This document shows, in pieces, positions 44,541 to 57,111 of a DNA stretch of 64,000 bases. Position 1 is the first letter of the stretch. Every line of letters starts with the position of its first letter. The notes under the pieces were generated by a model that searched no databases, was not told the origin of the DNA, and saw only the letters and a list, made by a program, of their open reading frames with translations. Where the stretch lies: NCBI GenBank assembly GCA_950295325.1, contig OX485804.1, positions 17,424,001-17,488,000 of the forward strand, read 5' to 3'. Both the position numbers and the translations under genes were made by a program. The stretch comes from Polytrichum commune. Lineage: Eukaryota > Streptophyta > Polytrichopsida > Polytrichales > Polytrichaceae.

Positions 44541-45135
44541 GTTGGTCTTCCGGTTGGAACCCCCAAACAACCAATTGCTAATTGTCATTTACTATAGCAC
44601 ATTGGAGTGCTTGAGATGAGTGTTTTACGTTTTAGTATATAAGAAGATATTATTGAGCATACTAATATCAAATGTTGTGTGTTTACATTGACTTGATGCA
44701 TGATGGACCTAGTGACACCTCATATTAGATATCATGCAAGTAGAGTAACTGGTGCAATACAATCTTGAAGGGTGCTGAAATCTATTTGTTCTATATCTGA
44801 GCAACGTAATCATTCGGGAAAGAATGCTCCACAAGGCTCAGCAAAACTCATTAAAGAAAAGTTTGCAGCAAAAGAGTGGTCAGACCATTGGGTGCGTTTC
44901 AGGTCACTAAAATAGTTGTAAGAGCAAGCTGCTAGATACATGAAGAGCACTTTGCTCTGATCATGCCGCTTCTGGGACAGTGGTCAAAGAATTTTCGCCA
45001 CCCATGGTTTTGGATATGGCAGTGAAATCAATTCTCAGGGATTAATTCAACATCTAGCCAGCGGTTGTGTTGGCCATGATCATACATCTGACTATTTGTG
45101 CTACCGTCGAGCGTATTCACACTGAAGTGGACAAA
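44541..45135. other. Downstream flank of the TFIIA gamma gene
   Basis: Lies 3' of the minus-strand TFIIA gamma stop codon and probably includes its 3' UTR. No other gene recognised. Confidence 0.4.
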
Positions 45136-46357
45136 TTAGCTCCGAGGAGGGTTCTTAGCAACTATCTTGACCATATCAACATGCTCCTCAAAAAGCACCT
45201 CTTCCAGAGATACCTCTTGAAATTTGGAATCCCATACCCAGAATTTTACATCTGTCAAGATGAAGGTCCAATCGTTCTCATCCAGTCTGTACATTTGAAG
45301 ACGGCCCTGACTTACAGGAAACCTTCGCTTCAGAAAATCTTCCATCGAATGCATGATACAAAAATGTCAACAAACTCCCAGAGTAAGCACATGGTAAGAC
45401 ATAACATACGAAACCACCAGTGCCAAATCTGCCAAAACTGTCTATAATGGCAGACGCAAAATTCAGGAGGCTTTCCAAAGATATGCACCTTGAAAGTTGT
45501 GTTGTAGATAGACTTGGTAGACAAGGCATCGCCCATTGACTGCCTCAATCAAACGACAGACAAATGTGTTAGGGTACTTGTGGTTATTATTTTTTGTAGG
45601 AGAAGCATGACCCTATGACAAGCGGTATTTAAGAAATTGTTGTACTTCTACACATCCTGTATATATTAGTAATCTATATAAAATGTTACATAGAGGTGAT
45701 GCACTATTCACCACACAAAGCCATGAAATCATCCGGGTCTCCCAGTTGATTTTCCACAGGAAGGCTGGAGACTGAAACCTGAACTACTATATCTACGGTG
45801 TGAAAGAAATGTTGATGCAACCCAGTGACCTCTATTATTTGCGTCACCTTCGACCTTTAACAACCCTCACATGATAAGAACTCTTCAGCGCTGAGGACAG
45901 AGTATACACAAATTCCCGATCACCGGATTACGAGTAATATAAATGTAGTTCTCAAATCAAGACACCAAGCAGCCGAAATGAATCTCAGGTACCTTAACCT
46001 TCCTTATCTCGACTGAACAGGCTCATACTAAATCCACCAATAATGTGACAAAAAGCAACCACACATCACCACGCATCTGTGCTCCGCCATTTGTATGACT
46101 TGCCAACTCAAACACATGAGACTCCAGCTGATCATGAATCCCACCCATGAAGAACATGTACCTAAACTGAATCCCATTTAAAGAAAATAATATCTGAATG
46201 CCTTGAAACACCCTCCCCCCCGCCGCACCTTCTCAAACTGAATGAGCACTTTCTTGGCCAAATCCGGCGTAATTTTGCCATCGTCGACGAATTTGTTCAG
46301 AGCCTCGTTAAGACTCTCACCACATAATGACTTCCTGTACAAATCAAAATCTGCCAT
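45136..46357 (-). CDS. Divergent TFIIA gamma (small) subunit, three exons
   Basis: Read on the minus strand: exon 1 46357-46229 (43 codons, MADFDLYRKS ... ITPDLAKKVLIQFEK), exon 2 45539-45489 (17 codons, SMGDALSTKSIYNTTFK), exon 3 45306-45136 (56 codons, GRLQMYRLDENDWTFILTDVKF ... VDMVKIVA). Junctions are AAG/GTGCGG..GCAG and AAG/GTGCAT..TCAG, all phase 0, and the 116-residue product is close to the usual 105-110. The order LYR, ITP.LA..VL.QF.K, S...AL, G.L..YR...WTFIL.D..F, VKIVA is that of the TFIIA gamma subunit, which helps TBP bind TATA promoters in the nucleus. Oddities: the nearly invariant YRFCDNVW motif reads YRLDENDW, and about 15 extra residues lie between the KF strand and VKIVA. 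It may be a diverged paralogue or a gene under weak constraint. Intron 1 is 689 bp and intron 2 is 182 bp. Confidence 0.8.
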
Positions 46358-47029
46358 GCTCTCGCTTCCCTACCTGATATTGCAGATCGATTAATATGAT
46401 CTCCGCACTCAATTTTCTGGTCCCTCCCCCCGGTAACCGCCCTGAGGACAACTTACAAACATTGTATGAGCAAATCCGGCACAGATGTAGTAAGTTTGTT
46501 GGGTGCAATACAAGTTAGCCAATATTTTTTTATGCTCCAACTGAGAAATTAATTACTCAAACTCTTCTTGAACATGAACATGCGCCCATGGGTCACTTAT
46601 CAAAGACCTTTGTATTCTCTTTCGCCCCCACCTCTGTTTCGTTGCTGTATGTTGTACAAAAAATTGCAGTAGGAAATGATATTGAGAAGGAGTAGAGCAC
46701 GAATGCAACAGCCAATGATGCAGAAGTTTCTAATTAACTTCCAAACCGCAATCAACCTTGATTTCCTCTTCTCCGATCGATCTCTTTTCTTTTTGAGGCT
46801 TATGTTGGCATGTACTAGGTTCTTGTTGAGACTCTGCTCCTGATACGATGTGATGATCTTCTCAAAGGATATGAGTGAAAGATATTGGAGGTTACCTTGT
46901 GCTTCGGTATTATTTGCACTAATTAGTACAATGTTAACATAGGGGTTATCGGATGTAGCATCATGTTAGTTGAGAGGTTCAATATTAGTAACATATCCAT
47001 GGAGGATTGATTCATTAAGTTATATATGT
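46358..47029. other. Upstream region of the TFIIA gamma gene
   Basis: Contains the presumed promoter and 5' leader for the minus-strand gene. No clear TATA box is singled out. Confidence 0.4.
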
Positions 47030-47560
47030 CTTATGTATTTGAAATCTTTCATACTTGAATCTTCTATACTTCATTTTTTTTAATTTTTCATTCTTAGATT
47101 TTAGGATACTTAGCATTCATATACTTAGCTCATACATGTTTAGCTCTTACATACTTGGGTTTCCTATATTTGAATTAATATATGCTTCAACTCTTGATTT
47201 TTTCATCTTAAAAAACTTGCATACTTGACTTTTGATTATTGCATTCTTGAATTTTTAAAATATTTAGGTCTTACATATTTGAATCTTTCCATCATTGGCG
47301 TTTTGGATCTTGAATCATATACTTGATTTCTTGATTCTTGCATTCATAGTTTTAGAATTACTTAATTTTATATTTTTGTATATTTGAATTATTATGTACT
47401 TCAAATCTTAATTCTTGCATATTTTAATTCTTGATTTCTTTTCCTTTTATAATACTTGCATGCTTAGGTCTTACATAATTCTTATTATATATTTGAAATT
47501 TTGCGTACTTGTATATTTGAATATTGCATGTTTGGTTGTGTTATCACCATTTAAATGATA
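47030..47560. repeat. Degenerate minisatellite of CATACTTGAATT(C/T)TTG-like units
   Basis: Short phrases such as CATACTTG, CATATTTGAAT, TTCTTGCAT and ACTTGAATCTT recur every 12-20 bases with no fixed period for about 500 bp. The same pattern fills 48720-49480, on the other side of a non-repetitive segment. Confidence 0.7.
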
Positions 47561-47627
47561 TAATCTTAATGTTTTATCATCAACGATTTGAATTTATTTA
47601 AATTCGGCATAGTTATCACATTGATCG

Positions 47628-47649
47628 TGATGATGATGATGATGATGAA
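47628..47649. repeat. (GAT)n microsatellite
   Basis: Seven consecutive GAT-type triplets. Confidence 0.9.
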
Positions 47650-48719
47650 TCATTGGAGGACATCAAAAGGTTGTTAACAACATGCAGAAACAATTGAAGA
47701 TGGACTTTAATTTTGTTATAAGTAGCTTGCAGATGAAATCGTTAAGAAAGTCTAGGAGTTCTAATCTTATGTGTCGATTGGTATTGATGCTTGTAGTTCA
47801 GTCTATTTTTTGTGTTAATGTGCAATTCCTTAAAAAGTGAATTTATCAATGGCTATAGAGAATGGGACAAGGTTCTTTATTTATCGATTTATGATCAAAA
47901 TGACAATCAATTGGAATTGAATGTTGACATGAAATTTAGTTGTAGTGTTCATTGGTGTGCAGCTAATGTTTTTTTAAGCAAAAATAAAATGTTGATGATG
48001 ATGTTTACAAAATAATTTATTTTTTCTGAACGAAAGAAAACATCGAGTGACTACATGGAGACGTCACATGCATCGCTTTGACATAGATTATTTTGAATAA
48101 GATTATGTAGTTGATTATATATGCCTAGATGCATTTGTAAATGTTACGGCCTCTTCGAAGCAATGTATGATATAAACATGTATTCATTACATTTTTTTAT
48201 AGGTTGTTTAATTATTATCATTTTATCATTCTTACTGATCTTCTTGTTAATTTGATCTATGTTCACAAAGAGTGACCATGTGAAAACCAATCTTGTCCAT
48301 AAGCTCTATTGGAATCGTTATGTTGGTGTTCCATCCCTTAAAGATTGATTTCAACTGATGACTACGAGAACAATGAAAAAAAATACTAATTCAACTTGGT
48401 ATGCATTAACAATTGATGTATTTGTGAGATTCTTGTATAAGATCCAATCAATAATATGTATATGAATTTTTGTGTTTGGTTTTCTATTAAAATTTAAAGT
48501 CTCACAATATATTTGTATGTGCAGTGTGAGGTTATAGCAGCTATAAACGAGACTTGTAGGATTATAAACAAGACTACACCTTCCACTAGAGAGGTTTGAT
48601 GATGGCTTAGGAAAAGTGATATTAAAGAGATATATCAAACTCATTAAAAAAATATCATATTCAAAAAAGTTTGAGGAATTGCTCGTTGTTGCAGATCCAA
48701 AAAATTGGGTGGAATTCTT
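47650..48719. other. AT-rich segment between two minisatellite blocks
   Basis: Contains an ORF at 47812-48015 and scattered short frames but nothing recognisable. It is notable only for being flanked on both sides by the same degenerate repeat. Confidence 0.4.
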
Positions 48720-49480
48720 GGAATAGATGAATTTTATTTCTCATTTGAATTTTTTCATATTATATATATTTTTAATTCTTGGAACTTCATTTTTTACATA
48801 CTAGTTTTTCACATATTTAAAGTTTTCAAAATTGACTTCTGGTTCTTGCAATCTTAGATTGTAACATACATAGATATCCGATACTTGCATAATCTATTTT
48901 AAAATTTTTATAGACTTGCATATTTGAATTATTATATCCTTGAATATTATATTTTTAACATATGTTAGAATTATTACACACTTAACTTTTTGAATCTTGC
49001 ATTTTCCTATTCTAGTATATTTGGTTTTTACATAATTGGTTGTTATGTCATTGATTTTTTACATACTTAAATTCTTGCATACTTGAAATCTTGGATTTTA
49101 GAACACTTGGCTCTTACAAGTTTAGCTTTGCATATTGATTCACTTACATACTTAAATTATTGTTTACTTGTAGTTTTTTGCATACTTGAATACTACACTT
49201 TTGCATTTTTGCATTTATAATTTTTTCATAATTTGATATTCAAATTCTTGCTTATTTGATTTATTTCACACTAGGTAACCTGAATTTTGCATACTTGATT
49301 TCTTACAAACTTTAATCGTTGCATAATTGCATACTTGATTTCTACCATACTTTAATTCTTACATCTTTATATACCTAAATTCTATATGTGCATGCTTATA
49401 TTCTTGCATACTCTAATATTTTGTTGTCTTAAATATTTTCAATTTTGAAATGTTGCATACTTTATACATACTCATTGTTT
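48720..49480. repeat. Second block of CATACTTGAATT-like degenerate minisatellite
   Basis: Same unit as 47030-47560: TTGCATACTTGA, TTACATACTTAAATT, TTCTTGCATACT and close variants repeat through the block with irregular spacing. Confidence 0.7.
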
Positions 49481-52080
49481 AATTATTTGCACATGTCAAT
49501 ACTCATTGGAGCTCCAATCCAGACCTGGAAATGACACTGAAAGGATTGTTGAAAGTTACAACATCAACGGTTGAAGGCACATACAAAATGCGGTGGTTGA
49601 GATGGTGGAACTCTAGCCTTGTATTGCATGAATATAATTATTTACCGCTTTCTCTAATGAAGGAAAAGGTCTTGAAGTCATTTCTTGCTAGAGCATCTTT
49701 GTAGGCACATGGAATTTAAAATATTTATATTTCATGTCACTTGTGGACGTTTAATTACTTTATGTGATTCTTGTTCTCATTTATTGATTTTATGTTTGTT
49801 CATGCTTTCTTGATCTGTGTAGTTAGTGAAGTAGGTCATAAATAAATTCGAGAATGTTAGAAAATAATTGGATAAAATCATTTGCATGGATGATATTCTC
49901 ATGGCCTCTGATAATGTCAAGAAATAGTGTATTATACTTTGGGATAAAACATTCCTTACTTTGATATGTGCAACACCTCTATTCTTTAAGGGCCCCGAAT
50001 TTTTAAACTTCCCTCTTGAAGAATTAGCCATGAAGAGAGTTTTGTATAATTAATTTTAATTTTATATCACATTTGAGTTTGCTAAAGATTCTTCATTGCA
50101 ATTATGTAGATTGTATTGCATGGATTGAATATTTGTAATTATTGGGTATAGGTACATGCACAGAGAGTTGTTTGTGTAGAAAACAATTGAATTTCTCTCT
50201 TTGCATGCTTTCCTAAATACTTGGATTGACAAAACCCATAAAAATTGCATTTACACTTCCGCACAATTAAAACTTTGGAATTATGATGTTCTTCAAGAAT
50301 GTCTTTGGTTTGGGAATTGTTCTAATGTTTTCTAAGCAACATAGGAAGAGATTGAGCACAAGGTTGTGTCAGAAGTATGCCCCTTGATGCATTGCAAGAT
50401 ACGGTTGAACCCAACAAGGGTGGTTTTTAATCCATGCAAAAAGGTATGACAACACAAATCGGAAAATATAAGAGAGGTAAGAAGATTGACACTCCATTTA
50501 TACCTTCAAATGTAACCAACAAGTGCATTTATTCCTATGGATGTATACAAATATCTTTATTTTTTGCAACAAGTACGGGTGTGGTTCAACAACCTACAGG
50601 GCCTTCTACATTGTTAGTTCAAGCATTGTTGGAAAACACCTTTGTCCTGAGATTGATATGTATTCTCTCTAATCTTCTATTGTTGAAGACTCATGACTTT
50701 GTAAAACAAGTAAGCATCTACATCTTTCTTTGATAATTCATTAATTGTATCTAGTTGTTAGTTTGTTAACTTCACATAAAATTGTATCATATTTCTTGAT
50801 GTTATCTTTTTGTTTGGGAGTGCAGTTTGATGATAATCGTACAACACAACTTTCAGGTAATGTTTTCTTGCACAAAGAATTTGATTTGTTAATTGCAAAT
50901 TTTCCTAAAGGACTTCCCGTGCCTCTTATCTTGCCATCTCAAGTTTTAGAATGGAACAAACACGATAATAATGAGATAGGAGCAATTTTATGAATTCTCA
51001 TTCGTTTTCTTTACTATGATGCACACATTCTCTTATTTGTCCTAGAATTCATAAATGTGCGATTTGATGTTCGAACATTTACAACAACTTATGAATTTTT
51101 TCTTGTTAGAAATTGATGGGGCATTAACTTCATGCACTTGTGCTTGGGTTTGGATACATCCGCAAAGATATGTATAGATTATAATTTTTTCAAATTTTTT
51201 ATATGAAAGGATTAATATTGGTGTTAGATCACTCATAGACTAATGCATACAATCTTCTTGGTCTTATAGTCGAGGAGATTTTACATCTTTTTGTATTGTT
51301 GAGCCAAAAAAGGTAATATGGCCATTCTTTGCAACAAGAATGAGGTTCACGTCAAACAAGGTGTGTGTGTCCAGTATGATCATATTATCTTCAATTACAT
51401 TTCAGAGAAGGACCCAATTGATGGATGGCTTGGTGCTCTAACATCGAGGGTAACATTGAGTCTTACACCAAATATTTACCAAATCATTAACTAAGCCTAG
51501 AGGAGTAGTTGTGGATGTCATCACATCAATAAGTGCATTAGCTCGATTATTTTTATCAAAAAACAAAAAGATACTAAATTCTAGTTACTTTTGTTCAAAT
51601 AAATTTCTAAGTCTGCCCTATTGTAATTTATGTCAACAATATTTGTAGGTGTTTTTGTTCGTATGTGTTTGAGCAGTGGTCATTACTTTGTTGCGTATGA
51701 GGCGGACTCCCATATTTTTAATGTCATTCTCACTCCACGTCATGTACAATTTGCTCAGTGTTCCAGAGTGAAAACACCAACACAATCCATGGCAATGGAG
51801 GAGGATGAAGAACCTATCAAAAACGTGGCTCAGAAGAGTCATTTGAGTACGTGAGTTTCTCCTTGGATTTCTTTTAATGTTTAAGTTTTCCTTTGGCATC
51901 TCTTTGACATTTCTCATTCATACGATAATTGGTGTTTGCAGTGTTGCAAACTTGATGGCATCACTAGACTCCCCTCCAAAAGCCATGGAACTTCCTATAT
52001 ACATAGAGATTGTTGCTATTGCACAAACAACCATGTCCACAACTACACCTCGTACGTGTTTAAGGAAATTCTCGTCATAA
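49481..52080 (+). pseudogene. Discontinuous coding-like stretch, unknown protein
   Basis: Several plus-strand pieces read as protein-like in different frames: about 49510-49695 (ending KEKVLKSFLARASL), about 50170-50330 (FLNTWIDKTHKN, LKLWNYDVLQECLWFGNC), 50434-50733, 50745-50993 (FDDNRTTQLSGNVFLHKEFDLLIANFPKG), about 51340-51460, and 51630-51854 (YFVAYEADSHIFNVILTPRHV). Some boundaries resemble introns (for example TTGGGAGTGCAG before FDDN, and GTAACATT after 51450), so a decayed intron-containing gene or a transposon protein is possible. I cannot name a family or rebuild a continuous protein. Confidence 0.3.
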
Positions 52081-55000
52081 TTGGATAATTAATTCCTCTT
52101 AAAAGAAATAGACGACCATAGTCATGGGGAGATCACTAGCTATATACTTTTGTAATCACGTGCAGTCAGGGGTTATTTAAATATGGGCTATTTATCTAAA
52201 TTTCTTGATTAATTAGCAACATTTAGTAAATAAAATGGTACTTTGAGGTATTTTTGAAGATCCTAAAGGTATATATAATATACACCATGAACTTATTTTA
52301 TAGAATTTGTGTTATATGTAAATTGCACCATTTTTCAAAGTCTTGGAATATTGACATAAATTGATGTTGATCCGTAACAAAATGAAAAAAAATGACGGAA
52401 ATTTCAAATAATAACAATTGTGCTCAATTCTAAAGTGTTGCAATTTGGTGTGGTTACCTTAAAAACATGAACAAAAACTAGAACAAAGGAACAAAAAATT
52501 AGATGGTTCTCACATTCAAGTAATGTGTTTAGAAACACAACCAAATGAACCTACAACATGAGTCAAATATCCAACATTATTGTATGAAAATGCCCAATAA
52601 TATTGTCTACAAGGGGAAAGTGTTCAAGCTTGATCATCAACGATGCAATTCTTACAGCTATGATTTTCCCACAAATTCATCTAAGCTCTTAGCATCTACG
52701 GGACGAAACGAATGAATCTCCTAACCGGATCATACTCCATTGTCAATTTTGACTTAATTAAATCTACAAGTACCCACTTGCAATTTTTTTGGTCATAATG
52801 GAATTTGAGGTGTCATGGAGTACGGGAAAAATATTATGTCATGGAGTACGGGAAAAATATTATATCATGAATTACAGTCAATGCCGGCACTGAAATTCCC
52901 TTTTCAAATGCAACTTCTTGCCTTTTTTGGTGGTCAATGGGTTGTCTGCAAATTCCCATTTCATGCCAAATTTCCTCTACTCATTTGTACCCGCCCAATC
53001 CACCACATGCTACTAACAACTCCTTGGAAAATTGAAGTTGGGGTGTTATTCTTGGGTAGTCTCCCTCTATTGCATTTCTTGGCAGCTTGAACTGTTGAAG
53101 AAAATTATAGCTAAATAGAAATTCCTCGAAATAGCACTTGGCTAAAGGCTCGGTCACATGTGATTTCACACTACACTTGACGTCATGTGGCCACACTACA
53201 TGATTTTGGAAGTGTCTTGGGATGGCCTTTGGACTCTTCTTTTGAGCTCTCAACATTTCATGATCACCGCTCTTGGCTCGTTTGTGGAGTGGCCTTGAAC
53301 CTGATATCCCATGTCAACTTCTAAATTAGATGACTTTTAGTCAATTAAGGCAATTTCTCATCCAATCCAAATACATTCATTGAACCTCACATAAACTCTT
53401 CACATGTCCAAATATTGCATACCCTACTTTATTAATAAAAATAAGATACCACCTCTGCATTTCACCTACCCTATTTTAGATATGACATTGTATGGATCAT
53501 TTTATCCAAGCAATAATATTTCCAAAATTTTTATAAATTTTCCTCTATTGAATTAGAAGCACCTATAATTTTTCTAAAATGGTTCAATGAAAAATTTGCA
53601 ATGACCTCCCATGTACATAGTACATGAATACATTTAATTTACTTTTGTTTTTCCCTTTGATGAGTTAATTGATTTGATCATGAGAATTTTAGGAACTTTA
53701 CTAATTTTGTTGGACACAATGTGGAGGTTGCTCAATGAATATAATGTGTTGGATTTTGGTTTCAAATTTCTAAACAAACTTGGACTTCATGGATTATAAG
53801 TCTTTTGTCATTGAATCTATTTATTCGTTAAGGTGCCTATCTTGGCATGGCATTACTTCCACAACATGGTGGCCACTGCTATTGCATTCCAAATTCAAGA
53901 AACAACCTAAACATCATCTACATAATCAACAACTCTATATCAATAAAATTTATACGAAGTTTTTTCAACCTCATTTATGTATGTTCACATAGAGTGCTCG
54001 TATACTTCATGTCAAAAATCCACGGTTATAGGATACAAGTGTTTGTGTGTGAAACCAACACCCTTTCCCCTCCTCACCACTCACCGCTCACAGATAGCAC
54101 TCCCCATGGCACCATGATAGAAATCCAATCTAAACAACATTTTGCTACTATTTAAAGGCGTTTGACGAAAACAATTATGGTTTGAGGATACCAAAGTAGT
54201 TTTTCTAGTCCACTTTACCATGTTGGCACCCATCCATCGCTAGAAAATCAACTCTAGAAATGGCATCAAAGACCCTAAATTTATCTATCAAAGTTTGGTT
54301 GAAATCAACATGTAGAGGCTTAATTTTACAAGACCTCCTTCATCCCCATTGACTAAAACTATATCAAGGCATGTCCAAATCTTGTTGTTTAATGACGAAA
54401 TTTGCTAATACAACGCAAGTCCAAGACATAAATATGATCAATAATAGAAAATGAAGAACATTAAAAATTAATTGAATGACACCCACATCCCCTATACTCC
54501 AAACAACTTGAATACAAAATGAATACATGTATCCCATATATGGTAACCTACCAAGTGCCCAAACTTGAGTTGGCACTTGGCACAAGTGACATTCCGACAT
54601 GTAGGTCATGCCCATTGCTAGCTAGAGATTTGTGATGTCTATGTAAACTCAGCCACTGCGAAGGTCAAAATGTAATGGATATATCATAGCATGTGTATGA
54701 CTATTTTTATATGATTTGATTTTAAAAAAAACATAACATATCTCAAACTAGTTAAGTGAAGTCCAGTTGGAATGAATCAGTCCCTCAACCTTGTAAGAGG
54801 ATTGTTTTCACATGAGCCCCTTCATCCACGATGAACAAGTGTACATGGACACCACAAATCCAAGCCCCCACAGCCTCATGAGAATAACTTAAATTAGATG
54901 ATGAAAGCCCACTTTAGTTGAACGAACTTTCCCTATTGCTTTTGGGGAGTTTTGATACTTGGATCTGACAATAGGCTGTCCTCCACATAATAGTTTATTG

Positions 55001-55559
55001 AGGACTCAAGTGTTGAGAGCCTTATATCTCATATTAAGATGACATCACTTAGTGTAAAGTGGCAACGTATCACATCCAAATGATGAGGTGGAAAGTGGTT
55101 CACACATTGACATGTGGATGATGCTACAATAAGTTGAAGAATAATTGGCTTTAGGCCACCCATGAACCAATAGCCTCCTCAACCCCTAATTGCTTTTGGA
55201 GCTCAATTTGGGCCTCTTGAACATGCGGTATGTTTAAGTCGTACGGAAAGAATGTAGATTGTGTTGTGATTTTTTTGGTAGCTAATGATAGTTTACGGTC
55301 TTTGCAAGGTTATTTTCTTAACATCGGCTGGACACAAAGTAATGTGGAAAGAGTCTGATGAAGATTTCATTTCATTTCATTCAGTTTAAAGAGAGAATAC
55401 TCAATTAGGTTGGACATGCTAAAAGTAGTTAGGAGTTAGGTAAATGTTCTTGAGCATACATGTGCTCGCACTTAAAGCTAATGTGAACTTTATGTGGTCA
55501 CTCTTCATTATCAAATATGTGGATGTGAGTGGTACTTATATAGCAAGAGTTCTACTTGA
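52081..55559. other. Intergenic, AT-rich
   Basis: No gene supported. A 24-bp tandem duplication (GTCATGGAGTACGGGAAAAA) lies near 52813-52862. The dispersed repeat shared with 22.4 kb lies at about 53150-53300. Confidence 0.5.
53150..53300. repeat. Second copy of the dispersed repeat at 22417-22565
   Basis: Same orientation and block order as the first copy, with more changes; see the entry at 22417. Confidence 0.7.
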
Positions 55560-56090
55560 GAATGGACTATTTGCACAACATGTAGACACCATATATAGGT
55601 TTGATAACTTAACAAAAATTGGGATGGCGTATGTAATCATTGTGGATTCTTGCACCTTCTGCATCCCAACATTGATTTTGAGACTTGAAATGACAATCTT
55701 TTTTTACTCATAATTGCTAATCAGATGAGAAATTTTATGAGCCAATCCAATGATCCGAAATGTAAGTGGAATTGGTCATGCCCACAATAGGGCGCCAAGT
55801 AGATTGTAGACACCAAAAAGACACGTGTTGTAATGGGATGGACTATATGCATAAAACACAACACCATTTTGGGTTTAATAGTGGACACAATTGGGATGGC
55901 GTATGTAACAATCATTTTAACAAGAATCAAGAAAATTCTCATTTTGGGTTCTTACAACTTTTACATCTCAACTCAGATTTTGAGACTTAAATTTACAATC
56001 ATCGTGGTTCAATATTGAATGAGACAATTCACGAGATACCAAAAATGTATGTGGAGCTGGAAGTGCCCGTAATTAAGCCACACACATGAG
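55560..56090. repeat. Two-copy tandem duplication, about 272-bp period
   Basis: GGGATGGCGTATGTAA occurs at 55621 and 55893, followed in both copies by AATCAT, a run ending TTTTGAGACTT(G/A)AA(A/T), and then ACAATC; both units start with text ending GTAGACACC(A) and a GGACTAT(T/A)TGCA block. The copies are diverged and have no intact ORF. Confidence 0.8.
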
Positions 56091-56421
56091 GTAGGTAAGG
56101 TATGCGGGTGTAATTTGGTCAGTTTCCTTGTTCTCCATTTTCATTTATCATATTCATGTCTTCAAATTTGTGTTGCACTAGCAAACCTACATCAAAACAT
56201 CTTCAAAAACTAGATTGAAAATCGGAAAACCCTTATTAAATAGTCATGATTATCATAAACGCATGTTTGTTGATTCCTTTAATCAAATACATAAGCACTT
56301 AAGTATTGAGTGTGGAGTAGCATTTGAATAACATTTGAAAATGTAGTCCCAATCTCTTCTAAACATGTGTCTTTATGGTATTTGTTCTTTGATCCGTACC
56401 TAACCACACACCAATCAAATA

Positions 56422-57109
56422 CAGTCCACCCTCTATAATGTTACACCTATAAGTGTTAACCCTCTCTAAATGTTAACTTTCTTCTACTCCCCACATATTG
56501 CACACTATAAATGTTAAACGTGTTAACTATTAACAAAATGGTACTCCCTTCTTTGTAAATTTGACTCTATAAATGTTAACGAATGGAATACAACCATAAT
56601 ATGGATGATAAAAAACTACACATCCAGTTAGGATGTATGGGATGTTTTAGGCTCTATTGGTGGGACTTCTAATGTCTCAGATGATGATTGTGAGGGAGAG
56701 GAGTGTCAGGTGGAACCCATTCCATCTTATAGTGACTTGCAATCTAGTTTTGGTATCATTAGAAGGTACATGGAATCACATTCATGTGATGTGTCCAAGT
56801 ATGTGGGTTTGTTGGTGCAGATTGAGAAATATTTGCAAGTTGTGCATGCACATGAATCTCACCAAAGAACCATTGATTCATACTTCACCCGTGATTTGTA
56901 AACTTGATATTGAATAAAGTTTTGATTGGGTTTGCAATTTTATGAATGGTATTCTCTCACAAGGACTCTTCATAATTGCTTATATTTATAAATGTTAAGA
57001 TTTGTATTTTGCTCAAAAAAAGAAATTTTATAATTGTTAATTGTTAACACCTCTATAAATGTTAACTTTGATCCACTCCCAAGGGTTAACATTTATAGAG
57101 GGTAGACTG
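56422..57109 (+). mobile_element. Pogo/Tigger-type element with transposase remnant
   Basis: The ends are inverted repeats starting CAGTC(C/T)ACCCTCTATAA and flanked by TA at 56420-56421 and 57110-57111. The subterminal motif TATAAATGTTAAC and variants occurs at least eight times near both ends in both orientations. The interior keeps the C-terminal codons of a transposase (56710-56901). A paralogous segment at about 60090-60390 carries CACACACCAATTAGATATAGG at the matching point with no insertion, which documents the event. It is 688 bp, internally deleted and non-autonomous. Confidence 0.88.
56710..56901 (+). pseudogene. Tigger/jerky-type transposase C-terminal remnant
   Basis: The frame ends naturally with ...SHQRTIDSYFTRDL and begins EPIPSYSDLQSSFGIIRRYMESH. 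Pogo/Tigger and jerky-like transposases end in a helical region with a P.S..EA...F..I..Y start and a (S/T)I.(D/S)(F/Y)F tail, which fits. The catalytic DDE core and the CENP-B-like DNA-binding part are missing. It lies inside the inverted repeats of the element at 56422-57109, in the expected 3' position. Confidence 0.65.
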
Positions 57110-57111
57110 TA

